Shown here in pieces: positions 35,338 through 47,443 of a DNA stretch of 64,000 bases. The notes beneath the pieces were generated by a model. The model searched no databases, was not told where the DNA came from, and was given only the letters and a program-made list of their open reading frames with translations. The stretch covers positions 3,968,001-4,032,000 of the forward strand of contig NC_057792.1 in assembly GCF_014905175.1 (NCBI RefSeq), in the 5' to 3' direction. Source of the stretch: Aphidius gifuensis. Taxonomy: Eukaryota > Arthropoda > Insecta > Hymenoptera > Braconidae. Position 1 is the first letter of the stretch. Each line of letters starts with the position of its first letter. The translations under genes and the position numbers were made by a program.

Positions 35338-36553
35338 TTATGCTTGGAGAACTGGTCTTTCATGTTTACCTTCAAGATTTTCATTAACTGCAGCATATCC
35401 AGTTCCTCCCTGGTAAAAAAAAAAACATATAATTTTAAATTTTAAATTAAAATTTATAAATATATTGTGCTTTGTTTTTATTTTGCTTACCCTTTGAAGA
35501 ATAATAATATCATTTTCAGTTAATTTTTTACTGTCCAAAGGATTAATCCAATCTTTTTTAATTATTTTTTCAAGACACTCAACAGTTATAACATCACCAC
35601 TGTAAATAAAAGTATATATTAATTAGAATAAATAGATAAAGAGTATATTTATTTTTTAAAATTATTATTATTATTATTCTTACGTTGTTTTAATAACAGC
35701 ACATGGTACACTGTTGCTTAAAATATCATGAGTTATTGGACACATGTATCTGGCTTCTTTGACAATCAATGATTTTTTATCATCTGGATCTTTGACCTCA
35801 GTAAATTTAATAGGTATTAAATCTTTTGATTTCAATACTTTACCACTTACTGGACAATATATTGTCTTGTCTGGTTTATTTAATGCAAGTGCTTTTGCTT
35901 GTGGTGTTTTTGAAGGTATCCAAAAACTTGGTAATGATTTATTTTTTCCATTAGCCATATTTGATATTGATGAATCATCATTGTTCATTGATTTTGATGA
36001 CGATGGTGATACAATATTTTTTTCAATTTTATAAAATTTTTCAAGTTTTTTAAGATCTTCAATTGCTGTTTTGTCATTATCTTCTTCCTTTTTATAATAA
36101 AAACAAAAACAATATTTATAAATTTAATTAAAATAATGTTACAAACAAAATGTAATAATTATTAACAGAATTAATTTAATATTTACCTGTTCACGTTGTT
36201 TTTGGTTTTCATATTCTTTCATTTTTCTTGCATATTCACGTTTTTTTGTTAGGATGTATTCAATAATAGCCTCTTTGTCAAACAGATAACCGTCTTTTCT
36301 AAAATCAATAAAAAATATTATATAAAGCAAAATTGTATTTAATTAAATATCATTGAATTATGTTTATTGTTACTAACGTGATCATTGGATGTCTGCAAGG
36401 TTGTAGAGTCAAAGAACAACAATCAAAACCCTTGATGGAATCTTTACCAATTCTGTGACTATTTGTTCCATATCCAGATTCAGCAGCATCTCTTTTTTTT
36501 TCGTGATATGTATAAACAGCTCCTGCTGTACAATTTCTAGCGTGTCTTGTCAT
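35338..36553 (-). CDS. NOSIP: Nitric oxide synthase-interacting protein (NOSIP), U-box type E3 ligase
   Basis: 290 aa, close to the roughly 300 aa of the vertebrate protein. Five exons join in frame: 36378-36553, 36187-36298, 35684-36087, 35491-35599, 35338-35409. N-terminal landmark MTRHARNCTAGAVYTYHEKK, then the split U-box halves (CCSLTLQPCRHPMITKDGYLFDKEAI and, near the C-terminus, ARYMCPITHDILSNSVPCAVIK with GDVITVECLEKIIKKDW), separated by a charged and serine-rich linker. The family is nuclear and splicing-associated, with ubiquitin ligase activity, and was named from NOS binding in vertebrates. Ends GGTGYAAVNENLEGKHERPV, typical of the family. Confidence 0.96.
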
Positions 36554-37010
36554 TATATTTATTTAATTTGTAATTATTTATTTAAAAACAAACAGCCAAA
36601 TGTCAACATACGTTTTGTTTTCTTTATGTCTCTGTATTACTTTATTTTAGGTTAAAAAGTGGGTAACTTGAAAAGTTGAAAACTGCAATATCAACAAAAT
36701 TATTTTATTCATTATTGTTCTTATTAATAATGATAATAATAATATACAAAATTTATTTAGGTATTAAAAATTCAATTGTTAAATTAAATAGTACACCGTT
36801 CAATTGTTGCAGAATAATAATTTAAACAATAAATAAATAATAATCTGAAGACCTCATCAGTTTGAAAATAAAAACAACTAATTATTGAGGTAAATAAATA
36901 AACTTTTAAATATTATTTATACAAATTCATCATGTGATTATTATAGAAAAAAATGAGCTTTATTTAAACAATAATATTAATGATATAAAAGTACAATTAT
37001 TATATTATTT
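36554..37010. other. NOSIP promoter and 3' UTR of SREK1IP1
   Basis: AT-rich; it contains the 5' flank of NOSIP and probably the 3' UTR of the next minus-strand gene. No exon or distinct element recognised. Confidence 0.55.
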
Positions 37011-37514
37011 TTAATGATCAGATAATGAATCGTCTGATGTAGATTTTTTATCTTTTTTTTTTTTTTTACTTTTAGATTTTTTTTTCTTATATTTTTTATC
37101 TTTTTTTCTTTTTTTTGATTTTTCTATATGTGAATTATCATTATCATCTTCAGAATCAGTACTTGAATCACTATCATCATCATCATCTTCATCACTTGAT
37201 GATGCATGTCTTTTTCTACTCTTTGATTTCGATTTTGATTTTTTCTTTTTTTTCTTTTCTTTTTTACGTTTTTTAGCTTCTTTTAATTTTTTTTTTAATT
37301 CTTCAGCACGTAAATTTGTTAATGGAGTTGTATAATCATCTTCACTTTCAGAACTTGTACTAGATACATCCAAAACAATATCTTTATTTGGATCAACTTT
37401 TAAAAAATTTCTACATTGATATGTTAAATGACCAGCATAGCCACATTTTTTACAAGCTGGACGTATTTGTTCCTTTGTTTGTGGTATTAAATTTGCCAAA
37501 AATTCAGGATCCAT
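37011..37514 (-). CDS. SREK1IP1: SREK1-interacting protein 1 (CCHC zinc knuckle, splicing-associated)
   Basis: Single coding exon, 167 aa. A CCHC zinc knuckle at about residues 20-34 (CKKCGYAGHLTYQC) is followed by RNFLKVDPNKDIVLDVSSTSSE, a hallmark of the SREK1IP1/p18SRP family. The remainder is a basic Lys/Ser-rich tail with an acidic Ser/Asp stretch. The vertebrate protein binds the splicing regulator SREK1; the same role is inferred here. The AG at about 37527, just upstream of the ATG, and a GTAAAT donor at about 37667 suggest a 5' UTR intron. Its long A/T-coded Lys tract makes the exact length sensitive to sequencing error. Confidence 0.92.
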   Translation of the reverse strand: MDPEFLANLIPQTKEQIRPACKKCGYAGHLTYQCRNFLKVDPNKDIVLDVSSTSSESEDDYTTPLTNLRAEELKKKLKEAKKRKKEKKKKKKSKSKSKSRKRHASSSDEDDDDDSDSSTDSEDDNDNSHIEKSKKRKKDKKYKKKKSKSKKKKKDKKSTSDDSLSDH

Positions 37515-40139
37515 TTTCTATATATCTAAAAAATAAACAGACAAATTTGAATATTAATAACAATTCATAAAAATACATTATTTGTTTATTTTTATAGATT
37601 AATAACAAACTATTGAGGTTAGAAATTAAAATAATAAAAAACTAAAAATAAAACAATATATTTACCTTTGTTTTATCGATTTAGAACAACATTAAATACA
37701 GTCTTTTGATCTATCAATAATTTATGATTATTTATAATTCAACAAACTATTATTTCTTTAATTATTCATGTAAATAATCTATAGTTCTATGGTCAACAAT
37801 TTCTAAGAAATTTTCGAAAACTTATTGTGGCTCGATCTAACGTTTTTAATTCCAAACAAGTAGAAGGCCAGCTACATTATTTAAAAATTTACGATAATTA
37901 TTAATAATTAAATTATAAAACTATAAATAAATTTTATAATAAATAACTAAATATATTATTGAAAATTATAATAATTAAAATTCAACATCAATGTGTATGT
38001 ATTTTTTTTATAATTATAAATTTCAGTAATAGACAATAATTGTACTTAATATATTGTTATATAAATAATTGTACCTTAAATTTATTTATTCTCATTTTTA
38101 CTATACATTATTTAATTTTTTCCAAGATCAAAATTAAATTAATATATATATTTTTTTTTGTAAAAACAAATACAACATTATACAAAATCTACATTCACAC
38201 ACAATTTTCTTTTTTTAAATGTTCATTTTATATATATCACGAATGTATAATAATAATTCATACTGAAATTAATATTTTAAATTAAATATTAATAATTAAT
38301 TAGTAGTAATTATAGTTTTTTTTTTTTTCATCGTAAAATACATACATCGATACAAAGATATTACGACATAGTTTTAATAAAAAATAAGCCATTTAGAATT
38401 CAGTTAAATTTCTTTACGAATTATTTTTTTCGTAATCATCACAATTATCTACATGCATTATATTATTTTTAATTAATTAGTGCAAGCATTTATTATGTCG
38501 GCCATTTTTTTTTTTTTCCAGCTATTATCTATATAATACTAAAAAAATTTATTTTTTTTTTTTTCTCTTTTTTTCTACATATTTTTTTTCCATTAATACT
38601 ATGTATATCTAATTTCTAAATTATTTTCATTACATTTTTCAACTATTTTTTACTATAGTTCTATTGACAATCGTATAATCTATTTATTTTTTTTTTTTGT
38701 CTATTGCAAATCAGTGGTCGAAATTTTTATTATTATTTGTTAATTCATTTAAAACAAAACAGCTATTATTTTTTTGTCATCATTTTTTCCATAAATTCAT
38801 TTTAATAAATTTAATAGTACTTTCGTCACAACAAATATTATTGTTTTTTTTTTTTTCGATAGATTTTTTTTCTGTTTTTTACAACACTTTATAATTTGTT
38901 TTTTTTTTTTTTACATGACATGCAGTTTATATAGTATTTTGCGAGCACATAATTTCATATGAATGGTAAAAAAAAATGTTAAATAAATAATGAAAATGAC
39001 AATAAAACTAATTGATAAAAAATTATTGATAAATTTTTTATTGATAATTTCTGGTCCCATGACTTGATGTTGACAATGTTATTATTTTTTTGTTTATTTT
39101 TGATATTTATTCAATGAATGAATTGAGAAAAAAAAAATCAGTCTCATTGAATAATATATGTTTATAATTTCATATATTTTTTATTTATTATCCCTGAGGA
39201 ATAAAAGTGATGATTAATTTATTAGTTTCAATCGTCATTGGACCAAAATACCAATTATCATATAAAAAAAAAAAAAAAAATTCAATATTCGAAAAGAAGC
39301 TCAACGAAATATTTTAATAATATAATTATTATCATAATTTTTTTTCATTTTTTTGTTCATATATAAGTTTTGTGCGAAAAAAACGAGCAATTTTATTTTT
39401 TTTTTCATCGCAATAAATTGCATTAGAGCACATAACGATCACAGCTTTACAGAAGGCATGTAAAATACATGTTTTAATTATTTTTTTTTTTTTTTTTGGT
39501 TTTTTAAATTTTTTTTTAAAGATTAATTTTACATCAATTATTCATTTGACCATTGACATATATATATTTTTAATATCTCCATTTTTTTTTTTAAATATAA
39601 ATTTTCATTTTAAAATTCGTGGTTTGGGTGTGATATAGATGTATATATTTTTTTTTTTTTTGTAAACATATAATAAGCAAGAGTCATTGAAAATATAATA
39701 TTTGCAAATAAAACATATATAGGAATAAACAGTGCGTAAATTTTTATTTTTATTTTTTTATATATTCATTGTTTTTTTGTATTTTTCAATTTAAAGAAAT
39801 ATAGAGTGGACGGAGCAAGGATATATTTCGTTGGTCAACAATGTGTGAAATTTGCAAGACAGAATTTTAAAACTTGATTTAAAATATTTTTAGTTAATTG
39901 AGATTTTTTTTGTATTGATTGTTTATATTTATTTATATTTGAAGTAGATATTTCTTTTTTTTTGTTAGTGAATATTTGTTTTAAAATTTGAACTTAGAAG
40001 TACTTTCAAAGAAGCGAAAAAATACCTGAGTTTTGGATAAATTAACAGTGAATTTAATAGCTAATTTCACTTCTTTTAATTGCTGTTTTTTTTAAAAAAA
40101 AGGAGAGATTGTTTCTTTGGAGATGAGAGGAAAATGAGA
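37515..40139. other. Intergenic AT-rich region
   Basis: 2.6 kb of low-complexity AT DNA with many T-runs. It includes the likely 5' UTR exon of SREK1IP1 (above about 37668) and, near 40139, the 3' UTR of the GPCR gene. I see no coding exon. Confidence 0.6.
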
Positions 40140-41515
40140 TTACAATTCATAGACATCTCTACCATTAACTCTACCAGCAATATTAGGTCGACATGCAGAA
40201 GGACTAGCATATGAATGTATAATATGTACACGTAATCTAACATCACCAGATGATGCTGTACCATGTCCTCTTGTTCTTCTACCAAATGTAAAACCAGTTT
40301 TACAACAACAATAATTAAATAATTTAACATAAGCATTACGAAAATGACGATCAAATATACAATATAATAAATTATTAATACATGATTTTGATAATGCAAA
40401 CCATGCAAGATTGTAAAAAATTCTTGCACTAACATTCATAAAATTACTCATTATTAATGCTGTTATAAGTGGTGACCAAAATATAACAAATAATACAAAA
40501 CTATAAATATTTGTTTTAGCCAATTCATAATCCCATGCTAATGTTGTTGGTGGTTTAAATGATCTTTTTATTGTATGACGTACACGACATACTAATTTAA
40601 TATAACAAAATATTGTAACAAATGCTGGTAATATAACTAAAAACCAAGCACCAATTGCTTGTTCCATAGCAATACCATGAAAACGACGACCACAAAAATC
40701 AGGACCAAGTTTAAGTGTTGATTGTAGAGCAACTGCTGCTGCAGCAATAAACCATATAGCAAGTGTCAATGTTGTAACACGTCTGCTTGTTACTTTAGCA
40801 TACCTATATATATAATTAATAATAGTATTTATTAGATTTGATTTATTTCAGTGTAATTAGCTTATAGATAAACTTACGTTTGTGCTGATAAACAAAGCCT
40901 TGAATAATTTTCAACAGCAACTGTTGCCAATGTCAATGATGTTACCAAAAAACATAATGCCTCCAATGTCCATTCAAATTTACAAATACCTGGTGTTTCT
41001 TTTTGTCCAGCTAATATAACAATTGCTGATGCTGGCAATACTAAACCAGTTACTAATAAATCAGCAAGTGCAACATTAACCAGAAATGAATTACCTAAAA
41101 ACAAAATATGAAAATTAATATAAATTAAAATTATTGTTTATACATTTATTTAAATTATGTAAATTAAATATACAATACCTAATTTTCTTAGATGATCTTC
41201 TACCATAACAGCTGATATCATAAATACATTACCAACACTACCAACAACAGCAAGTGATGCAAGTAATAATAAACGTGCAACTCTAGACCAGTCAGAAGAT
41301 AATGTTACTGGTGATACTTTTAAATCAGTATCAATTTCAATCATTGCTTTTTGTACATCAAGTGATAATATATCAGTCATTGTACTTGATAAATATCCAT
41401 CTGGATCAGCTGTTGTTGCTGTCATTGATGCAGCAGCAGCTGCTGCTGCAACAACAGCCACAACATCAGAGGCTGTTGTTGACGTTATTAATCCAGCAGT
41501 TGTTGTGTTAAACAT
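40140..41515 (-). CDS. Orphan class A (rhodopsin-like) G-protein-coupled receptor
   Basis: 405 aa, three exons joined in frame: 41179-41515, 40878-41094, 40140-40803. An N-terminal tail of about 85 residues with an Ala run precedes TM1 (VVGSVGNVFMISAVMV); TM2 has NVALADLLVTGLVLP, and the conserved Cys pair is present (TM3 start ICKFEW; ECL2 DFCGRR). The key motifs are altered: E/DRY is ENY at the end of TM3, CWxP is FWSP in TM6, and NPxxY is NNLLY in TM7. A Cys-rich stretch (NYCCCK) after helix 8 could be palmitoylated. The general look is that of the insect melatonin-receptor-like/moody-Tre1 orphan group, but I cannot name the orthologue. A strong pyrimidine-tract acceptor right before the ATG (about 41530) implies upstream 5' UTR exons. 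Confidence 0.88.
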
Positions 41516-44415
41516 TTTTTTTATTAAACTAAAAAGAAAAAGAAAAAAAAGAAATTCTATTTTATAAATAATAATATTAATTTATTTTATTAAAAATAGA
41601 ATGTCAACAGTATCATCATCAACAACAACACACATTCAAACATCATTTATTTTTAAACCATCATTTCTACAATTTTATATTGTAGAAAAAAAAAAAAAAA
41701 TGATTTTTACTTTATACTATTTTCAAGCTTTCATAATGTAATTAAATATTATTTTATCAATATTCAATTTTGATAAGACATATCGATTAACAGAATTTCA
41801 ATTCAATCAGTTGAGTGTACCTTTCAATATTTCTCTCTCAAATACATCAAGTAAATAAAAAAAAAAAAATAAAACAAAAATCAATATTTTAAAATTGAAA
41901 TTATATTTACATTATTAATTAATTTATAATGATCGAAAAAAAAAACATTCAACTATAATGTTTTTTTAATTGTCTCTATTATTTTTGAATTTTAAATTAT
42001 TTATTTAATTAATAAACAACTGATATATCTTGTAGATAATTAATTGGCATAATTAAATAATCAAAAAGGTATTTTGTCAAGTGCATTATAATGGCAATGA
42101 TGATTATCTTTTATCCTGAGGAAATAGCTTATAGTAACAACCTGGTACTTGAAAATAAAATAACAACTTAATCAATGAAACATTACCGGACAATAGTGAG
42201 TACTTGTTGCATGTCACCAGGTCACAGCATGATATAAAACTTTGTGTGGGTAACGAGTGTCTATTTTAATATTATCGATCTTAACATCAAGTACAACGAA
42301 CTCGACAGGTATAACATTAATAACATTGAATTGGGGCGTCGACATTGTATACTTTAACTAATTCTTAATTAATATTAATTAATTGATAATTCATTGTTCA
42401 TTCATCAATGTTTATGATACACTTTCAAGTAGCCTTATTATAAATTTTATAAAGATTACATTTCTAAATGATGACCTCAACCAGTGTGATAATATTTTTT
42501 AATTATGCCAAGTGCACAATCATATTCTCATTTTTATTATACTTTTAACAAACCCTTGTTAATTATTTCACATGATAATAATAATAATAAATTAATTAGT
42601 TAATTAAACAAGATTAAAATAAAAAAAGAAATTTTTCATATTTTATATTCTATCATAAAGCTATATGTATTTTTTATTTTATTTTTTTCTATACTCATAT
42701 ATTGAGTGATAAAAATATTTATATCTATTTCAAATTAACTGACGTAATTTATTTAATTAAATTCCATAAAATCTATTGTGGAAATTGCTTATAAATTTAA
42801 GTATATAATAGATAATTAAATTTTTTTATAAATGATATTTAAAAGTTTTATTATTTCGATATGATTAAATATAAATTTTTTTTTACGATTTGGATTATTA
42901 TTTTGTGTTGCCAAGCGTGGGGTGATTTTGGGGATTGAATGGATGAATTGGTTTGTAATAGGAAGGAGTGTGGGTAGGTCGAGATTTTCAATTTGTTATT
43001 TTTCTGATAGAATTTCTAGATAGAAAAAAATTTGGATGGTTTTACTTCAGCTGACATAAAGGAGCATGGGATATCCTGAGGGTGGTGGGCATACGGGATA
43101 GGAAGCTGTATCGATTGAACGCTTTGCCGGGGACCACCGCCTTTTGCCAATTTACCTTTATAATAATAATATGTATACAATAAACTACCCTATATTTATC
43201 AAAAACTCCTATCACCACATTGTTACATGCAAACAACAAAATTACTAATCTAAAAGTTCACCGTGAAATTTAATTTTTATTATGAAGTATTATTTTTTTT
43301 ATTATTTTCTATACGACTATTTTCTTTTTATATTTTAAAATACTATTTTTTTTTTCTATATAAATTTACTTACCACTGTGTTTTCTTTGTTTGTAATTTA
43401 TTTAAAAAAACTTTTTTTATATTTTTTTTTTTTTATCTTCAACAAATCAAGTCTTCCATGAGTCAATGTTTATCACAGTAAATTGCATAATTTTATTTGA
43501 CAATTATTAATGATAAATATCCAAATAATTAATAAATTTTTTTCATTTTTAATAATAAAAATTTAAACGTCGAAATATATAAAAATTTATTTGATCGAAA
43601 TATTGATTAAATTAACGTCAACATTTTTTTAAAAATATATTTAAAAAATTGTTTTGTTTTCAATTGATATAATTTCTTTTTGGTTGCTTTTTAAATAAAC
43701 ATTAAAAAATATGATTTTTTTTAAAGTTTAAAAAGCTGTTTTTTTTATTTTTCAGCTATAATATATTTTTAAATAAAAACTTTGGCAAATTTTAGTAATA
43801 AATATTCACTATAAAAAAATTGTCATAAATATTTTTTAACATTTCGAAACGGCACCGTCCGGCATACTGATGCAGTAATGATTGTTCGATTTCATGGTGT
43901 TCTAGAAGAAACAACCCCGTTGTTATTTTATATTAAAAGCGCTTGCGCGACCTTCCCGTTCGACTTTCGCCCCATTGCCATAAATAATAATTTAAATTAT
44001 TCAAATAACTTACACATAGTTACCACTCATATTTTTTTATTTTATTTTCCAATTTTATTTTTTTACTCTATAGTTTCTTGTATCCTATATATATTTTTTA
44101 TTTATATATTGTTTATCGACATTATTTTGTCATTCATTTAGGTACGTATACACATGTTATATCATGCTACTTAAAATTAAATATTAAAACAAAAAAAAAA
44201 AAACATATAAAATAAATATTATCAATGTATTTTATAAATAAATTGTAAATATTTATCCTAATTTATATATAGCAAATGTATCAAATAAAAAATTAATACT
44301 AAGATTATATTTTAAAGCAAAAGTATTTTAGTTAATTTTTAAAATATTTGTCGTTATTATTAATGCTATTTTTATCATGCAAAAATCTGGAATCTTCATT
44401 ATACTGGTCGCGAAA
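41516..44415. other. 5' flank of the GPCR gene, with GC-richer islands
   Basis: No coding exon supported. It should contain non-coding 5' exons of the GPCR gene. GC-richer patches lie at 42170-42320, 43030-43160 and 43845-43985; the rest is AT-rich. The right end includes the 3' UTR of the next minus-strand gene. Confidence 0.5.
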
Positions 44416-46716
44416 TTAGGAACTGTCCATTGAACTTGGCAAATGCTGAAAAATGAAATTAAAAAAAAAACAAACCATGAATTAATTTTGAGAAATAATT
44501 ATTGTGATTATTTTTAAATTATTAAATTACTTACTGAATTTTTTTTTTGTTTATTTAAAACTTGACTTGGAAAATCTAGAATAACAGGAAAAAAAAAGAT
44601 AATTGTATTTTTAAATTGGATATTTCTTTTCGAATTAATTTTCATTGTTGATGGACGTATCTTCAGTGTTGTTTTAAATAATATCAAATTGAAAGTCTAT
44701 AGATTGTTAAGTAATAAATGGCAAATAAATGAATTTTGAAAAAATTTTTGAACATAATAAAATACCTTTAACTATAGAATGCTGAATATTTTGATTTTTA
44801 GTAATCTTCATTGATGATTTTTTTAATTTCTTCAAAGTTGAATCTTCATTGATGTTATTCATAGCAAATCTTGAAGTTGTTGTACAAGTTGTTGTTGATG
44901 AAACATTTGACAATGAAAAATTATTATTTTCAATTATATTTGAATCTCTAGATGTCGATGGAACATCTTCAATATTATATTTCATATTTTTTAAATCATT
45001 TTCATTTGTACTTTGACAATAGTTTGTTTGTAAATTATTCATATCAATTTGTTCTTCTGCAAATGTATCATTTTGTTTATGATTTAAACCTAAACATGAC
45101 AAATAATTTTGTTTAATATTTGTGGTATTTTTATTGACAAGCTTTGGATCAACTAACAATTGTGATTCAACTGAATTATCAGTCGACTCAATATTTGCCA
45201 AATGATAATCAAATAAATAATTCCAATTTGTTGTATTTTTTTTAACTTGTGAATCACTAAATATATTTTCTTCAATTTGTATATTTTTCGATTCATCATT
45301 ACTTGATTTATCAATTTTAATTTGTTGATTATTTTCCGTAATTTTATTCATTTGATTTTGTTGATAATCATTATCAATAAAAAAATCAAGTTCATAATAA
45401 TCTGTTGGTTCAAATAAATTAGCATCATTCCAACAAATTGGTGGTTCAATTGATATTTCATCTGTTGAAATTGCTGATACTGTTGTTGATACTGGACACA
45501 TATTTATTTGACAATTATCATCAATATTTGTTGTTAAAAAAACATCTTTTAATGATGTATCATATTTATTTTTTCGATCAATATTATCAAAATTTTCTGT
45601 ACTATGAGCATCAACAATTTCAACACAATTATTTATTAATTTTTTTTTATTTTTATCATTATTTATTAATTTTTTTAACCATAATAATTCTTTTTTTTTT
45701 TTCTTTAAATTTTTCTTTTTATTATTACAGCCATCATCATCATCTTCAGTTAAATCAATATGAATAATTTTTTTTTTATTATTCAATTTACGTTTTACAG
45801 ATGTTAAATTATTATTTATAATTATTTTTTTATTATTATTTTTATTATTTGCATTTAAGCAAGAAACCTCGTGTTATGGAACTTTTGTTTTATTCTCATA
45901 AATCAAATAATTATCAATGATATTTTTTAAATTAAAATAATCTTGTTTTAATAAATATTTTATAAAGCTATTATTATTATTCAATGATTTTGGCTCAATA
46001 TTAATACATAATTTTGAATTTTTTAAATAGCTATATAATGATGTTGGTGAATACTGACCAAGTAGAGTACAAGCAATTTTATCAATGTATTTTTCTTTAT
46101 CAATATTACAATTTATTAATTTTCGCCAAGTTATTAAGATCAATAAATGTCATGCATACGTTTCATCAGAAATAATTGTTAATTTTGATGATAAATCATC
46201 AGTATTCATATTTTTAAATGAATATATTACCTCAATTATATTTTTAAATATATCACTGTAATTATTATCAATAAATTTTGATCTTAATAGAGATTGTACG
46301 ATGTGATCAGTTGAATTATCAAGATAAATATTAAATGCATTTATAAATTTTGATATCAACAATGCTGATTCATTTGATAAATTATTTTCACTGTTGTTTT
46401 GTTTGTAAAATGTTATTAATTCCATGTCAATATTAATTGTCATTAATTTTGACATTTTTTCAAAATACAATGTATAATCATCAATTTCATATTTATTATT
46501 AAGCCAATAAAAATAAAAAAATGTCATAACTTGATTTACCTGATTTTTTAATATCTCAGCATTATCTAGATTTTCATAACACTGATCAATTTCATTTGAC
46601 ACATTTTTAATATAAATATCCATCATATTTTCCAAGTTTTTGTAACTTTTTGATCCAACTGATGAACAAATCATCTTTTCAAATCTTGGATACCACAAGA
46701 ATGCATTATTTTCCAT
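44416..46716 (-). pseudogene. Unrecognised spliced gene with two in-frame stop codons
   Basis: I do not recognise the protein. From ATG 46716 one frame runs to a GTATTT donor at 44765, then exons 44535-44575 and 44416-44445 (ending HLPSSMDSS), 674 codons with no frameshift. Inside it are TGA at 46147-46149 and TAA at 45874-45876. A 5' UTR intron is also visible (donor about 46852, acceptor about 46764). The N-terminal 190 residues look globular and helical (start MENNAFLWYPRFEK). The segment between the stops also looks like folded protein. The last part is Asn/Asp-rich with a SUMO-interaction-like IIHIDLTEDDDD. Options: recent pseudogene, stop-codon readthrough, assembly error, or a 363-bp in-frame intron 46230-45868 (GAG|GTAATA ... 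CACGAG) that would remove both stops but has a poor acceptor tract. Confidence 0.6.
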
Positions 46717-47443
46717 GTTTTTTTTTTTTTTTTTAGATTGATTAGAGCTTTAATTATTTATCTGTAAACATTGTAAAAAATAAAAGCCATTAGTGACAAG
46801 TTAAAAATAATTTAATCAATTTTTTAATAATCAATTATCAATTTACTTACTTTTATTTTTTTATATATTTTTTAATGTATCATTAAAATTTGCAATAAAT
46901 AGACAAAGTAAACACAAATATTATTTTCTTTTTTGTGTACATGTCACACACAATAGAAAAACATAAAAAAAAAAAAAAACATTAACAATTGATAGATAGT
47001 AAATATAAAATGGGCGCGCTTCATTTTTTTTTTTTTTTTTTTTATTATAGTTATGTTTTTTCATCAGGTTGCATGATTGAATTTAATTTTTTGGCTTAAA
47101 ACAGTTTTCAACTTTGCTACTGTTTAATATTAATATTCAAAATATTATGATAGTTATCATATAAATGCAAATAATTAATTAATAAATAAAACAATTAATT
47201 TAATTTTGCAATAATATAAAATCTAGGAATTTTTATATCATCGAGTTTGAACGTGAATTTAGTAAAAATAAAAATGTCTAAATTAACGTCAAAAAGGAGC
47301 TGTAATTGAAGCTAAATTCACGTATGTGACATGGCGTCCGGGTAGAAAGAAAGTTAATAATCTAAAATAAGCGTTAATGTTGTTTTTATGACATTGATAA
47401 ATATTATATTATTGATAATTATTTTCCAAAGATACTGGCATTG
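46717..47443. promoter_or_regulatory. Divergent promoter region between the two-stop gene and WAC
   Basis: Head-to-head genes start at 46716 (minus) and 47444 (plus). The minus gene's 5' UTR intron occupies about 46764-46852. GC-richer spots at about 47010-47020 and 47265-47350 (including ACATGGCGTCCGGG) are candidate core promoter sequence. Long T-run around 47025. Confidence 0.5.

Noticed and set aside
46055..46154. Intron GTATGC...CAG to explain the first in-frame stop of the two-stop gene
   Set aside because: The join changes frame and meets a stop soon after.
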